From the NCBI GenBank assembly GCA_944322835.1, contig CALUQF010000005.1, positions 1 to 32,070 of the forward strand: a stretch of 32,070 bases of DNA, read 5' to 3'. Shown in pieces: positions 8,327 through 17,259 of this stretch. The stretch is from Candidatus Gastranaerophilales bacterium (lineage in GTDB: Bacteria; Cyanobacteriota; Vampirovibrionia; Gastranaerophilales; Gastranaerophilaceae). Below the pieces are notes generated by a model. That model was not told where the DNA came from, made no database searches, and was given only the letters and a program-made list of their open reading frames with translations. Both the position numbers and the translations under genes were made by a program. Numbering within the stretch: position 1 is the stretch's first letter; every line of letters starts with the position of its first letter.

Positions 8327-9268
8327 CTAGTGGAATTCTTCGCCTATTTTGGGGTTAACAATTCTTATGAAGTCTTTGCTATCTCCCATAAAAAAGCTCC
8401 CAAACTGCATTACAGTCGGCACTATCAGCCCTTTTGATGTTGCGATAAAGAATTTGTCGTCTTCGATTTTTGCAACTGTGCCGGCAGGATGTGGAACACA
8501 AAAAGCGTCAGATGCTACTTCTACTTTCATAATCTTCATCATGTTGCCCCTAAAAGTTGTACTTGCGAGAATAAAAGGATTAAGAGCACGCACAAAACGT
8601 TCAATTTCTTCTGCTGTTTTGTTGTAATTTATAAATACTTCTCTTTCACTTAGTCCTTTCCCTGAAACAAACTCTCCCACAGGCTGTTTAATTCTTGGAA
8701 GCGGCTGATTTTCATAGGCTTGTAATACTTGAAGCAAAAGTTCAATACCAATGACATTTAATTCATTAAAAATTGTACCCATAGTCGCTTTTGAATGAAT
8801 GTGATACGGTTTTTGTGCAATAATATCGCCGGTATCAAAGCTTTCATCCATAAAATGGATTGTTACACCGGTTTCTGTTTCTCCATTCATAATAACACGG
8901 GAATACGGATTGCCGCCTCTGTATTTAGGAAGCATAGACGGATGAACATTGATAAAACCGTCTTTTACAGACTCTAAAAGAATCTTGGGAATTTTGTAAT
9001 TAAACGAACAAACGACCGCAGCATCTATGTCCAGAGAGCGTATAGTTTCGATTAATTGCGGTTCATCAAGTTCATTATAATCTATATAATTAAGTCTTCT
9101 TGAAAGAACAAATTGTTTAAAATCATAAAACATATTATGTTCTTTTTTAGGGCCCATAACTCCGACGATATTAACTCCGGCCATCAAAAGACCGTCAAGT
9201 CCGATATATGCCATATCAGGGATTCCAACAAAAAGTATTCTTTTTTTGAACAAAGTTCTATTAAACAT
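8327..9268 (-). CDS. Formyltransferase family protein, methionyl-tRNA formyltransferase-like
   Basis: 313 residues, the usual length of Fmt. The N-terminal Rossmann-like formyltransferase domain carries the catalytic set Asn107 and His109 (FINVHPSMLPKYRGG) and Asp145 (FDTGDII), which in this family binds 10-formyl-tetrahydrofolate and activates the amine. The C-terminal part (about 210-313: IERFVRALNPF, then PAGTVAKIED and MQFGSFF) fits the OB-fold tRNA-binding domain of Fmt. The start of the protein (KKRILFVGIPDMAYIGL) differs from the usual VFMGTPDFAVP of Fmt, so it may be a paralogue acting on a sugar nucleotide or another amine. Its ATG overlaps the stop of the C_GCAxxG_C_C gene by one base (TAATG), implying coupled translation. 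Family certain; substrate uncertain. Confidence 0.8.
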   Translation of the reverse strand: MFNRTLFKKRILFVGIPDMAYIGLDGLLMAGVNIVGVMGPKKEHNMFYDFKQFVLSRRLNYIDYNELDEPQLIETIRSLDIDAAVVCSFNYKIPKILLESVKDGFINVHPSMLPKYRGGNPYSRVIMNGETETGVTIHFMDESFDTGDIIAQKPYHIHSKATMGTIFNELNVIGIELLLQVLQAYENQPLPRIKQPVGEFVSGKGLSEREVFINYNKTAEEIERFVRALNPFILASTTFRGNMMKIMKVEVASDAFCVPHPAGTVAKIEDDKFFIATSKGLIVPTVMQFGSFFMGDSKDFIRIVNPKIGEEFH

Positions 9269-9666
9269 TAAACTTTAACCTTAATCATATCTTCAAGAAT
9301 TTTTGCACAATCGCTAACCATGTTAGAACAATGAGCTTTTCTCTCCGGTGACGCCATGTCCATACCGGCAGTTAAAACCCGGCAGCAGGTTGCTTTGTGG
9401 CTTTTTTTAAATTCTCCAATAAAATATTTTGCCATTGCCCTTGCTTGGACTTCATTTCCGGCTTTATTATTACGTCCGAACAAGTATCCTAAAATAATTT
9501 GTGAACCTGCAATTGCACCGCATAAACAGCCAGAGCTCATCCCGCCGGAGAAAGATGTTGCAACAGATAAAAGTTCTTCCGGAACAAGACCGGCATCGAT
9601 AGCAGCTTTCACTACGCTTTCTGAACAAGAATAACCATTATTAAAATACTCTGCTGATTTCAACAT
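9268..9666 (-). CDS. C_GCAxxG_C_C family redox-type protein
   Basis: 132 residues with the conserved cysteine pattern of this small family: NGYSCSESV (Cys14), GGMSSGCLCGAIAG (Cys47, Cys49), ATCCR (Cys94, Cys95), HCSNMVSDCA (Cys113, Cys120). These proteins are common in anaerobes and are thought to bind a metal or redox cofactor through the cysteines; no precise reaction is established. AGAGGA precedes the ATG. The stop overlaps the start of the formyltransferase gene by one base, so the two are made together. The 148-nt gap upstream (9667-9814) holds two similar AT-rich direct repeats, GTTCGATAAAAA (from 9733) and GTTCGACAAAAA (from 9769), and no gene. Confidence 0.85.
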   Translation of the reverse strand: MLKSAEYFNNGYSCSESVVKAAIDAGLVPEELLSVATSFSGGMSSGCLCGAIAGSQIILGYLFGRNNKAGNEVQARAMAKYFIGEFKKSHKATCCRVLTAGMDMASPERKAHCSNMVSDCAKILEDMIKVKV

Positions 9667-9814
9667 ATCTTAAATCCTCTTTTGATTACTATATTATCAT
9701 TAAATTATATTTTTAACCAGAGGGGCCCAATTGTTCGATAAAAAATCAAGACAATATATCGGACATTAGTTCGACAAAAACTTAATATTGCTTTTAATGC
9801 CGGATAGGAGCAAA

Positions 9815-11656
9815 CTATTTTGCTTGTGTTCTTGGTAATTTGCCATACTGCTGTATTTTTGCTTCATAAAGATGATTATAATATCTTCTAGCATCGCGCG
9901 CTCTATATCCAGGATTTGCCTTCTTATTTGCAGCAATCTTAGCCTCAGCCTTATCCAGCATCGCAATAATATCATTTATTGTAAACATGCGTGTGCCATC
10001 TACATTACGTTTTTTAAGCAAATAATTGATAAATTTTTTATTATTTCCATTAATCTTCAAATATAAATCCAATGCCTTATTATTAAAGGCCTGTTTTTTT
10101 CTTTTACCAACCGTGCGGTCAATTTTTCTTGTATCAGCAACTGATGCAAATATTTCAGGTAGCATGCCTAAACGCATTTTTGTTAAATTTGCAATATATG
10201 CCGTTTTTTGCTTATCATATGTTTTGGTAGAAAGCTTGGATGCAATAATTGATAAAACATCTTCTCTTAAATCTGCTTGGGAATTATTGGATATGGTATT
10301 TGCAGGCTCAATTATTTTTTTTCTTTCTATAATTGTTTTAGTTGTAGATGCCTTTACTGCTGCAACCGGTAACTGTAATTCTTGCGGCTTAAATTCTGCC
10401 GTTTTGGAAAGAGAATATCTAAATATATTATAATAATTTTCTAGATATTTTTTTGTTTTTTTAAATAATGATTCTTTTTTCCCATAACCATATTCTATAG
10501 CCTGTTTTCTATATTCTTTTGATGCTTTTGTTTCAAAGAAAGGATTGGTTATTTCATTATTTAACGTTTGAATTCTTTCTTCCCTGTTTGTCTTGGAAAT
10601 AATATTTTTTGCATTTTCTTTAAAAATATTCAGCTTATTAGAAGGAATGCCTGCTAATATTTCATTAAGTTCAGCTATTGTAAAGTCTCCAGGTTTATGT
10701 TTTAAGATATATTTAACAAATTTTTCAGCAGGTTTATTGCTGTCTACTGTATTAAATAATTGTACAAAATCTTTGATAACTGATAAGTTTGTCTCTGTTT
10801 TTTTTGATATAAAATTATTATTGTGGAATTTTCTTACAACCATTTGGCGTAAATCAACATTACTATCAGTTGTTGTTTTAATAATATCTAAAACGTACTT
10901 ATCTCCTCCTGATTTCAATATATCATCTGTTAATAAAAACACTTCGCCTAGCGTAGAAACCATTTCTCCTGCTGGCTCGGTAAAGTTACGATAATATATA
11001 TCAGTATTTAATATATCAGTATTTGCATATTTCCAGGAATTACGTATTTGTTGCTCCCGGACTTGTTTATCATAAATATTGACGTACTTTTTTGACTGAA
11101 TCAACAAATCAAGATTTTTAACTGCATCCGGTTCAGCATTATGCAAAATAAGATAAGATTTTATATCCTTATAATTTTTAATATACTGCTTGCAAAAAGG
11201 AGACTCTAAAAGCTGTGGTATCAGATCATTGCCGGCAGGATTTTCTCCTCCAAAAATATCTGAGTTAACTCTTCTGACAAATTCTAAACGTTCCTTTTTG
11301 TTTTTACTGTTTTTTAGTATTCTTTCAACATTTTGAAAAGAGTCTGCGAAATTACACACTATATACTTATGAATATCTTTCGGGTTCTTTATAAGACTGA
11401 AAACTTGATTTACAAGTTTTGAATCTTCTTTCGCATTTTGTTTTCTATAAAAATTATGCTTGTTATAATTTACTGCTAATAGTTCCCAAAACGCCATTCT
11501 TTTAGAAGACACGTTGTTTGTTAATCGCATTACATCATGTATATTTTGTGAAAGCATGTCAGCAGTTTCATACTGACATAATCTTCTACGCTGGCTTATT
11601 CGCCTTATATTTATACCGGAAAATTGTACATTTGCAGTACTGTTTATTTTATTCAT
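9815..11656 (-). CDS. Unrecognised 613-residue basic protein
   Basis: I do not recognise this protein. It is rich in Lys, Asn and Ile, predicted mostly helical, with no signal peptide, membrane segment or catalytic motif that I can see. The N-terminus NSTANVQFSGINIRRISQRRR contains a V-x-F-x-G segment near residue 10, a feature I associate with many lineage-specific proteins of gut Melainabacteria. Two parts resemble each other: residues 312-336 (KFVKYILKHKPGDFTIAELN...) and 541-568 (KFINYLLKKRN...FTINDIIAML), suggesting an internal duplicated helical module. The C-terminus is strongly basic. AAGGAG stands 7 nt before the ATG. It lies only 51 nt beyond nuoN on the same strand with no terminator between, so it may be transcribed with the complex I operon, though a functional link is not shown. 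Confidence 0.8.
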   Translation of the reverse strand: MNKINSTANVQFSGINIRRISQRRRLCQYETADMLSQNIHDVMRLTNNVSSKRMAFWELLAVNYNKHNFYRKQNAKEDSKLVNQVFSLIKNPKDIHKYIVCNFADSFQNVERILKNSKNKKERLEFVRRVNSDIFGGENPAGNDLIPQLLESPFCKQYIKNYKDIKSYLILHNAEPDAVKNLDLLIQSKKYVNIYDKQVREQQIRNSWKYANTDILNTDIYYRNFTEPAGEMVSTLGEVFLLTDDILKSGGDKYVLDIIKTTTDSNVDLRQMVVRKFHNNNFISKKTETNLSVIKDFVQLFNTVDSNKPAEKFVKYILKHKPGDFTIAELNEILAGIPSNKLNIFKENAKNIISKTNREERIQTLNNEITNPFFETKASKEYRKQAIEYGYGKKESLFKKTKKYLENYYNIFRYSLSKTAEFKPQELQLPVAAVKASTTKTIIERKKIIEPANTISNNSQADLREDVLSIIASKLSTKTYDKQKTAYIANLTKMRLGMLPEIFASVADTRKIDRTVGKRKKQAFNNKALDLYLKINGNNKKFINYLLKKRNVDGTRMFTINDIIAMLDKAEAKIAANKKANPGYRARDARRYYNHLYEAKIQQYGKLPRTQAK

Positions 11657-11707
11657 TTTTTTCTCCTTTGCAGTATATAGAAAAACGGTGAATTTTTTTT
11701 TTGCTAT

Positions 11708-13141
11708 CTAAATATTATATGCAATAAGTCTGCAAAGTTCTATTAATATTTCAGGATAAATTCCGATTATTAATGTAATAATTGCGGCGCTTACAAGTAC
11801 AAATTTTTGTGAGAATACGGCTTTCAAGTCCGTTGTGTTTTCATTTTTATCGCATTCCTTAAACAACGGTAAAAGAATTTTTAAATAGTAATACAACGCT
11901 ACAACTGTTAATAAGAGCAGTGCAAGCAGGAACGGAACAAAAATTAGCCCGGAGTTTGCAATTGCGCTGAATAGGTATATTTTTGCAATAAAGCCTGATG
12001 TTATAGGAATTCCGGCAAGAGCAATGATTGATATTGCATAAGCTCCTACAAGTCCGTGATTTTTTGTAAAAAGTCCTTGGAAATCCTCTACATTCATGGA
12101 GTTTTTATCTCCGTAAATATTTAAAAAGGCAAAAGCTGCGATATTCATAAACACGTAGCATATTAAATAAAAAATTACGGTAGAGAGGTTATATACAGAA
12201 ACGAGGCTTGCTGTAAGCAGTGCGTAAGAAGCGTTAGCAGAAGCAGAGCAGGCTAATATAACTTTAACATTTTTTTCTCTTATTGCATACGTATTTGCCC
12301 AGAATGCGGTAAATAATGCTGCTATTGCAATTACAAAAGTGAGTTCAAAACTGTTATTCAAAGGAAACACGAGCAGGCGGCAGACAATTGCAAATACTGC
12401 TAACTTTGGAACGGTTGATAAAAAGGCAAGTATAGAGGTTTCACTGCCTTTATAAACATCAATAATCCAATTTGCAAACGGAAAAACCGCAAGTTTGGAA
12501 ATAATTCCCAATATAATCATGATTGATGATATGGAATACATTAAGGATGATTCCTGATTTGTAATAATTTCATAAATATCGGAAAGATTTAAAGAGCCTG
12601 TTATGCCGTACATATAAGAGACTCCAAATAAGAATATCCCTGTAGAGACAGCAGAGGTAAGCAAATATTTAAAACTTGCCTCCTTAGAATAATAACCTTT
12701 TCTTGCGGCAATCAAGAAATAAGTCGAAAAACTCAAAAGTTCAATTGAGACAAAAAGCGTCAGAAAATCATTTGCGGAAACTATGTTTATTCCGGCAAAA
12801 AGAGCCGTTAGAAGTATTGCATAAAAAGTATAAGCATTACCCTTAATGGTTTTAACAAGGTTTCTGGACAGGATTGCCACAAAAAAGCCGCATAAAAGTA
12901 TCATGAAATCAAATAAAAGAGTATAACTGTCTGACATAATTGAATTTTGGAACCCGAAATACTGCGGCTCTGTCTGCACAGTTGAGAGCAGAACTATAGA
13001 AGATACTATTCCCACAGCTGCAACAAGTCTTGCATACCTGTATAATCTGGGGTGCAAAACAATTGATAGTACCAAGAGAAGAATAATAAATCCTCCCAGA
13101 CACATGTGCGGTAATAAAATATTAAATATATCGTTTAGCAT
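11708..13141 (-). CDS. nuoN: NADH-quinone oxidoreductase (complex I) subunit N
   Basis: 477 residues, about 14 membrane helices, usual length. It is one of the three antiporter-like proton-pumping subunits of the membrane arm. Visible family features are IELLSFSTYFL with the conserved Glu of TM5, the SKEASFKYLLTSAVSTGIFLFG stretch with its Lys residues, SKLAVFPFANWIIDVYKGS and FLSTVPKLAVF. It is the last subunit gene of the operon. The start is preceded by AAGAGGA. A 289-nt repeat-filled gap separates it from nuoM, unlike the overlaps seen among the first eight genes. Confidence 0.95.
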   Translation of the reverse strand: MLNDIFNILLPHMCLGGFIILLLVLSIVLHPRLYRYARLVAAVGIVSSIVLLSTVQTEPQYFGFQNSIMSDSYTLLFDFMILLCGFFVAILSRNLVKTIKGNAYTFYAILLTALFAGINIVSANDFLTLFVSIELLSFSTYFLIAARKGYYSKEASFKYLLTSAVSTGIFLFGVSYMYGITGSLNLSDIYEIITNQESSLMYSISSIMIILGIISKLAVFPFANWIIDVYKGSETSILAFLSTVPKLAVFAIVCRLLVFPLNNSFELTFVIAIAALFTAFWANTYAIREKNVKVILACSASANASYALLTASLVSVYNLSTVIFYLICYVFMNIAAFAFLNIYGDKNSMNVEDFQGLFTKNHGLVGAYAISIIALAGIPITSGFIAKIYLFSAIANSGLIFVPFLLALLLLTVVALYYYLKILLPLFKECDKNENTTDLKAVFSQKFVLVSAAIITLIIGIYPEILIELCRLIAYNI

Positions 13142-13186
13142 TTTTATCCTCTTATTAAGTTTTATCTTTACAATGAAATTTGATTA

Positions 13187-13364
13187 TTTGACCCCTCCCC
13201 CTAACCCCCTCCCACAAGGGGCGGGGGGGATGTGTTCGCTTTTTGTGAGAACTTAGCCGGCTCCATCTGTTCGCTATCCGGACTAATCTCTTTCCCCCTT
13301 TACCCCCCGTCCGCAAATCCGCTCCCACACGGAGGTCAATCCGCCGGGGCGGGGGGAGTTCCAT
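13187..13364. repeat. GC-rich palindromic composite repeat (copy 1) between nuoM and nuoN
   Basis: It begins with a C-rich arm (ACCCCTCCCCCTAACCCCCT, from 13191) answered by GGGGCGGGGGGG, and ends with a second G/C-rich stem (CCGCCGGGGCGGGGGG). Between them, 13252-13328 matches 31453-31530 in inverted orientation: CTTAGCCGGCTC (13252-13263) and CGCAAATCCGC (13312-13322) are identical, and the sequence between is clearly related. The C-rich arm also resembles the palindrome inside alaS. The GC content is far above its surroundings. An open frame across it is translation of the repeat, not a gene. Confidence 0.8.
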
Positions 13365-13370
13365 GCCTCT

Positions 13371-13403
13371 TAGTCACTCAGTCACTTAGTCACCTATTCA
13401 CTT
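13371..13403. repeat. Short AGTCACT-type tandem repeat
   Basis: TAGTCACTCAGTCACTTAGT followed by CACCTATTCACTT is a degenerate tandem array of about 8-nt units. The same kind of unit (CACTAATCACTA, CACTATTCAC) fills the nuoK-nuoL gap. It precedes the end of nuoM on the minus strand. Confidence 0.6.
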
Positions 13404-13430
13404 AACCTCCATTCCCTTCACTCCTCACGC

Positions 13431-14918
13431 CTAAATCATTCCCAAAATCGCCTCCGGATACAAGCCGAAAATAATCAGTCCGGCAAGTACGGCGCCTAAG
13501 ACTACAAACTCATGTACTGTTATATCATTAATTTTTGCATACTCTTCTTTTCCTTCTCCAAAGAATCCTTTGTGCAAGAATTTCAGCATATAGCAGGAGC
13601 TTATTATTAAAAGCGGGAGTGAGAAGAGGGCCGCCATTTTGCTTAGCTCGGACAGTTCCGAATTTAAAGCACCGATAATTGTTAGTATTTCACTTATAAA
13701 AGGTGCAAAGAGAGGAACTCCGATTGATGCAAGTACAATTATTACAGAAAACCCGAATAATCTTGGCATATATGCGGCGATTCCGGATAGAGTATTTATG
13801 TTTCTATCCTTGCATCTAAGATAAACAATTCCCGCAATCATAAATAATCCGCAAGTTACAAGCGCATGCGCCACCATATGGAATACTGATGCAGAAAAAC
13901 CAATCTGGTTATAAGCACACATACCGAGAAGGATTAAACCCATATTGGAAATACTTGAATATGCAATAATTCTTTTTATATCCACCTGAGCGTAAGCAAC
14001 AAGAGCGGTATAAATTATGTTAATAAGTGCAAGAACTGCCAAATACGGCGCAAGCACCCGAAAAGATTCCGGCATGGTTTCGTAATTAAATCTGTAGATT
14101 CCGTAAGCTCCGGTTTTGAGCAAAATTCCCGCTAATACCATACTTACAGGAGTCGGTGCATTTGTATGAGCGTCAGGAAGCCAACTGTGCAAAGGTATTA
14201 TAGGAAGTTTTACTCCAAATCCGATAATCAGGCATATTGCAATCAGGTTTTGGATTGCTGCCGGTATAGGAGAATCAATTATATCAGAAAAACTTGCAGA
14301 TAAAATTCCGTTGGAAACATAGTTATAATAATGTAAAAGTAGAATACCGAGAAGCATAACCATACTGCCTAAAAACGTAAACAGTACAAATTTTACGGCA
14401 GAAGCTTTTGCCTTAGAGCTTTCTTCTTCAGACCTGAATGTCTGCCATCCGCCGATTAAGAAATATGCCGGAATGAGTTCTAATTCCCAGAAAAGGAAGA
14501 ATACAAACATATCCGCGGATGTAAAAATTCCTAATGTCGCCGACATAAGAAGAAACAGCATTGAATAGTAGAATTTCTGGTTCTCTCTGATGTTAAATTT
14601 GCTTGCAATAGAAGCAAGTAAAAATACAAATGATGTCAAAACAGTCAAAATCATTGATACGGAATCGATTTGGAATATAAATTTAATCCCGAGAGATTGA
14701 ACCCAATCAAGCCCGAAAAAGTGAATTTCGCTAACATAAGGATTTGTTTTGTCAAAACAGGCAAGCATTAAAAGTGTATATAAGAAATGAAAGGTAAATA
14801 CACCTTTTGAAAACCGTCTGACAATAATTTCATTTTTTGTAAAAAGCGGTGATATTAATAAAAGCGATATCACAAGCGGTAAAAATATTAAAAATGGTAT
14901 TGATAAAAATGTTTCCAT
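13431..14918 (-). CDS. nuoM: NADH-quinone oxidoreductase (complex I) subunit M
   Basis: 495 residues, about 14 membrane helices, usual length. It is an antiporter-like proton-pumping subunit. The conserved elements are intact: FFLFWELELIPAYFLIGGWQ (Glu145 in TM5), FGVKLPIIPLHSWLPDAHTN (Lys237 in TM7), APTPVSMVLAGILLKTGAYG (Lys268 in TM8) and the IIAYSSISNMGLILLGM stretch. AAGGAG precedes the ATG, and only 9 nt separate it from the nuoL stop, so the two are clearly in one transcript. Confidence 0.96.
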   Translation of the reverse strand: METFLSIPFLIFLPLVISLLLISPLFTKNEIIVRRFSKGVFTFHFLYTLLMLACFDKTNPYVSEIHFFGLDWVQSLGIKFIFQIDSVSMILTVLTSFVFLLASIASKFNIRENQKFYYSMLFLLMSATLGIFTSADMFVFFLFWELELIPAYFLIGGWQTFRSEEESSKAKASAVKFVLFTFLGSMVMLLGILLLHYYNYVSNGILSASFSDIIDSPIPAAIQNLIAICLIIGFGVKLPIIPLHSWLPDAHTNAPTPVSMVLAGILLKTGAYGIYRFNYETMPESFRVLAPYLAVLALINIIYTALVAYAQVDIKRIIAYSSISNMGLILLGMCAYNQIGFSASVFHMVAHALVTCGLFMIAGIVYLRCKDRNINTLSGIAAYMPRLFGFSVIIVLASIGVPLFAPFISEILTIIGALNSELSELSKMAALFSLPLLIISSCYMLKFLHKGFFGEGKEEYAKINDITVHEFVVLGAVLAGLIIFGLYPEAILGMI

Positions 14919-14927
14919 ATCTCTCCT

Positions 14928-16748
14928 TTAAATGAATTGACTTAGAATTAACGTATAAATAACTATAACAAAGCTTATAATAATTGTAACAATAATAAAT
15001 GCATAGGCGTTATAAGTCTGAACATTTCCGCTTTGCAGACAAATATCATATTTCGAAAACCCTTTTAGAATTTGAGTTGTCAATCTCACTGCTCCGTTCA
15101 TAACTTTTTCTTCCACAAAACCGATTGTTTTGACAGCGCACTTAGCAATGTATTTTAGCGGCGTGTAGTTTGATAATATTTTTACTTCTATAAAATCTGC
15201 CGCACGAGCTATAAAATCATATACAGGCGGAAGAATATTATTGTAAAATTTTTCCAGAAGTTTTGGCGTGTTATGGAATTTTAAAAGCAGATTTTTTGTA
15301 TATAGAAAATAAACCAGACACCATCCGGCAAGGGCGCACCAGAAAGGTTCGGCGATTTTGTATTCGGCATGTTTTCTAATAAAAAAGTAAAATATTATAT
15401 TAATCAGAAACAAAAATGCAATCGGAATAAATTTTTCAAACTCGATTTTATTTTCCAATTTTTCATCCTTAATCATAATAAGTGAAAGTCTTATGATATA
15501 GAAGGCCGTTAAAAGAGCCGCGATACAAAATACCGGCGCCGTCCATCCGCTCATTTTTGCAAACATAATCTCTTTCGCGACCATGCCGGAGAATAATAAT
15601 CCTGCAAGGCTTAAACCTCCAAGCAAAAATGTAACATACCCGACAAAAGTATTTTTAATATCAAGGCAAAGAAAAAGCATAGATTTAATAAAAGCGTGCG
15701 CAATAAATAATATAATACACGCCTTAACATTTCCCATTCCGAGCGCCCAGAACATAAGTCCCAAATTAGCCGAAGTAGAATATGCAAGAACTTTTTTCGG
15801 CTGGGTTTCTATAGAGGCTAAAACCGAGCAAATTATTGCAGTTATCATTCCTGCAAACAGCAGGATTAGAAGAAGGTATTTTTCGAAAATCAGAAACGGA
15901 ATAAATCTAATCATTAAATAAATCCCTAAGGCGACCATTGTTGCCGAATGCAAAAGAGCACTCACCGGAAGTTTCGCCTCCATTGCATCCTGTAACCACG
16001 TATAGAACGGGAATTGTGCAGATTTTACAAGTGCTGCTATTATAAATAAAACACAAATCCCCGCAAAAACAGGAGTCGAAGTGTATGCATACAATAGAGT
16101 TGAAATTACGCTCATATCTTCAATCGCAAGTTCTGCAAATGATAGGTTCCCTGCATAATTAAACATAAAATACGAAACTGAAATAATTCCTGCAATCAGC
16201 GCTGTATCGCCAAACCGGTTCATCAAAAACACCCTTCTTGATGCTTCCGACTTTTGTTTCGACTTATAATCAAATCCGATAAGCAGATAAGACATTACTC
16301 CGACAAGCTCCCAGAATACATACATCTGGAACAGGTTCGGACTGAATAAAAGTCCTGCCATAGAGAAATTAAACATATTCAAATAAGCATAAAATCTATA
16401 ATTCTTTTCTTCATTTTTCATATATGGAACAGAAAATGCCTGTACCAGAAAACTTATCAAAAATAACACAAGTGCCATTACAAGCGAAATTCTGTCAATA
16501 TGTATTCCGCACGTGATTGCAAAATTATTGATTTTTATGAATGAAAAATTCTGAACAACCGGTACAGTAAAGTTTACAAGACTCACTGAGGTTAAAACAA
16601 TCCCGAGAAATGACGAAAGAAGAGTCAATGAATAAATAATTTTCTTATGTACATAAACAGAGAAAAACCTGCCGCCCATGATTATTAAAAATATCCAAAG
16701 CGGTAAAAGAAGTATTAAATATATGTTGTTTGGTAGTAGGTTTGTCAT
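14928..16748 (-). CDS. nuoL: NADH-quinone oxidoreductase (complex I) subunit L, with a shortened loop
   Basis: 606 residues. It is the distal antiporter-like subunit with the C-terminal lateral-helix extension (about 480-606). Conserved elements seen are YVFWELVGVMSYLLIG (Glu147), ALVKSAQFPFYTWLQDAMEA (Lys242), LPVSALLHSATMV (His267), VLAYSTSANLGLMF and IAHAFIKSMLFL (Lys356). After that the sequence goes directly through CLDIKNTFVGYVTFLLGG to GMVAKEIMFAK (Lys392). The usual segment GSVIH...QD...MGGL...MP is missing, about 20 residues, and the GFFSKDEI motif is reduced to GMVAKEIM. The frame is open throughout, so this is not a simple frameshift. AAAGGAA precedes the ATG. It is separated from nuoK by a 205-nt repeat array. 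Confidence 0.94.
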   Translation of the reverse strand: MTNLLPNNIYLILLLPLWIFLIIMGGRFFSVYVHKKIIYSLTLLSSFLGIVLTSVSLVNFTVPVVQNFSFIKINNFAITCGIHIDRISLVMALVLFLISFLVQAFSVPYMKNEEKNYRFYAYLNMFNFSMAGLLFSPNLFQMYVFWELVGVMSYLLIGFDYKSKQKSEASRRVFLMNRFGDTALIAGIISVSYFMFNYAGNLSFAELAIEDMSVISTLLYAYTSTPVFAGICVLFIIAALVKSAQFPFYTWLQDAMEAKLPVSALLHSATMVALGIYLMIRFIPFLIFEKYLLLILLFAGMITAIICSVLASIETQPKKVLAYSTSANLGLMFWALGMGNVKACIILFIAHAFIKSMLFLCLDIKNTFVGYVTFLLGGLSLAGLLFSGMVAKEIMFAKMSGWTAPVFCIAALLTAFYIIRLSLIMIKDEKLENKIEFEKFIPIAFLFLINIIFYFFIRKHAEYKIAEPFWCALAGWCLVYFLYTKNLLLKFHNTPKLLEKFYNNILPPVYDFIARAADFIEVKILSNYTPLKYIAKCAVKTIGFVEEKVMNGAVRLTTQILKGFSKYDICLQSGNVQTYNAYAFIIVTIIISFVIVIYTLILSQFI

Positions 16749-16766
16749 TTTGTTTCCTTTTTATTT

Positions 16767-16951
16767 TAGTGAATAGTGAGTAGTGAATAGTGAATAGTGG
16801 TTATAAAATTTTTTAGTTGTATTTTGTTTGGTTAGATTGTTTTAGTGAGTAGTGAAGGGTGGTTATAAATTTATTTAATTGTACCTCGTTCACTTATATT
16901 ATTTTTTAAACCTCTATTCACTAATCACTAATCACTACTCACTATTCACTA
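16767..16951. repeat. Inverted array of AGTGA(A)T repeats in the nuoK-nuoL gap
   Basis: Left arm 16767-16800 (TAGTGAATAGTGAGTAGTGA...) is the inverted copy of the right arm 16914-16951 (...CACTACTCACTATTCACTA); the first 20 bases are identical and about 33 nt pair with two mismatches. A second, weaker direct repeat (GTGGTTATAAA at 16797 and 16859) lies between. The transcript could fold into a long hairpin between the stop of nuoK and the ribosome site of nuoL. No gene is present in the gap. Confidence 0.8.
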
Positions 16952-16953
16952 CC

Positions 16954-17259
16954 CTACAACTCCGTATATCTCTCAATGTCATCACTCTCCTTTTTCCTAA
17001 ACATAAGATAGAAAATATATAAAGCAACCGCAAGTTCTACCGCACCTAATCCGGTATAGAACAGGGTTAAAATACATCCGTCAAGATTTATATTATCCGC
17101 AAATACTGCAAAAGTTACGAAATTAATATTAACTCCCAAAAGCATGAATTCAATCGAAATCAGTACTTTTATAACATTTTTTACGATAATAGACCCTGCA
17201 AGTCCTATGAGAAACAGGGCTAAACCTATAAATAAATAACTATAAACGCTAACCGCCAT
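16954..17259 (-). CDS. nuoK: NADH-quinone oxidoreductase (complex I) subunit K
   Basis: 101 residues with three membrane helices, the standard length. The conserved Glu residues of the family are present in SIEFMLLGVNINFV (TM2) and LGAVELAVALYIF (TM3), which lie in the central proton path of the membrane arm. The ATG follows the nuoJ stop directly (TAAATG), with GGGGG just upstream, so it is translated with nuoJ. Confidence 0.96.
   Translation of the reverse strand: MAVSVYSYLFIGLALFLIGLAGSIIVKNVIKVLISIEFMLLGVNINFVTFAVFADNINLDGCILTLFYTGLGAVELAVALYIFYLMFRKKESDDIERYTEL

Noticed and set aside
13155-13364. Open frame of 69 codons on the minus strand between nuoM and nuoN
   Set aside because: It lies entirely in the GC-rich repeat and its product (THPPRPLWEGVRGRGQ) is a translation of the palindrome family; no ribosome site or homology.
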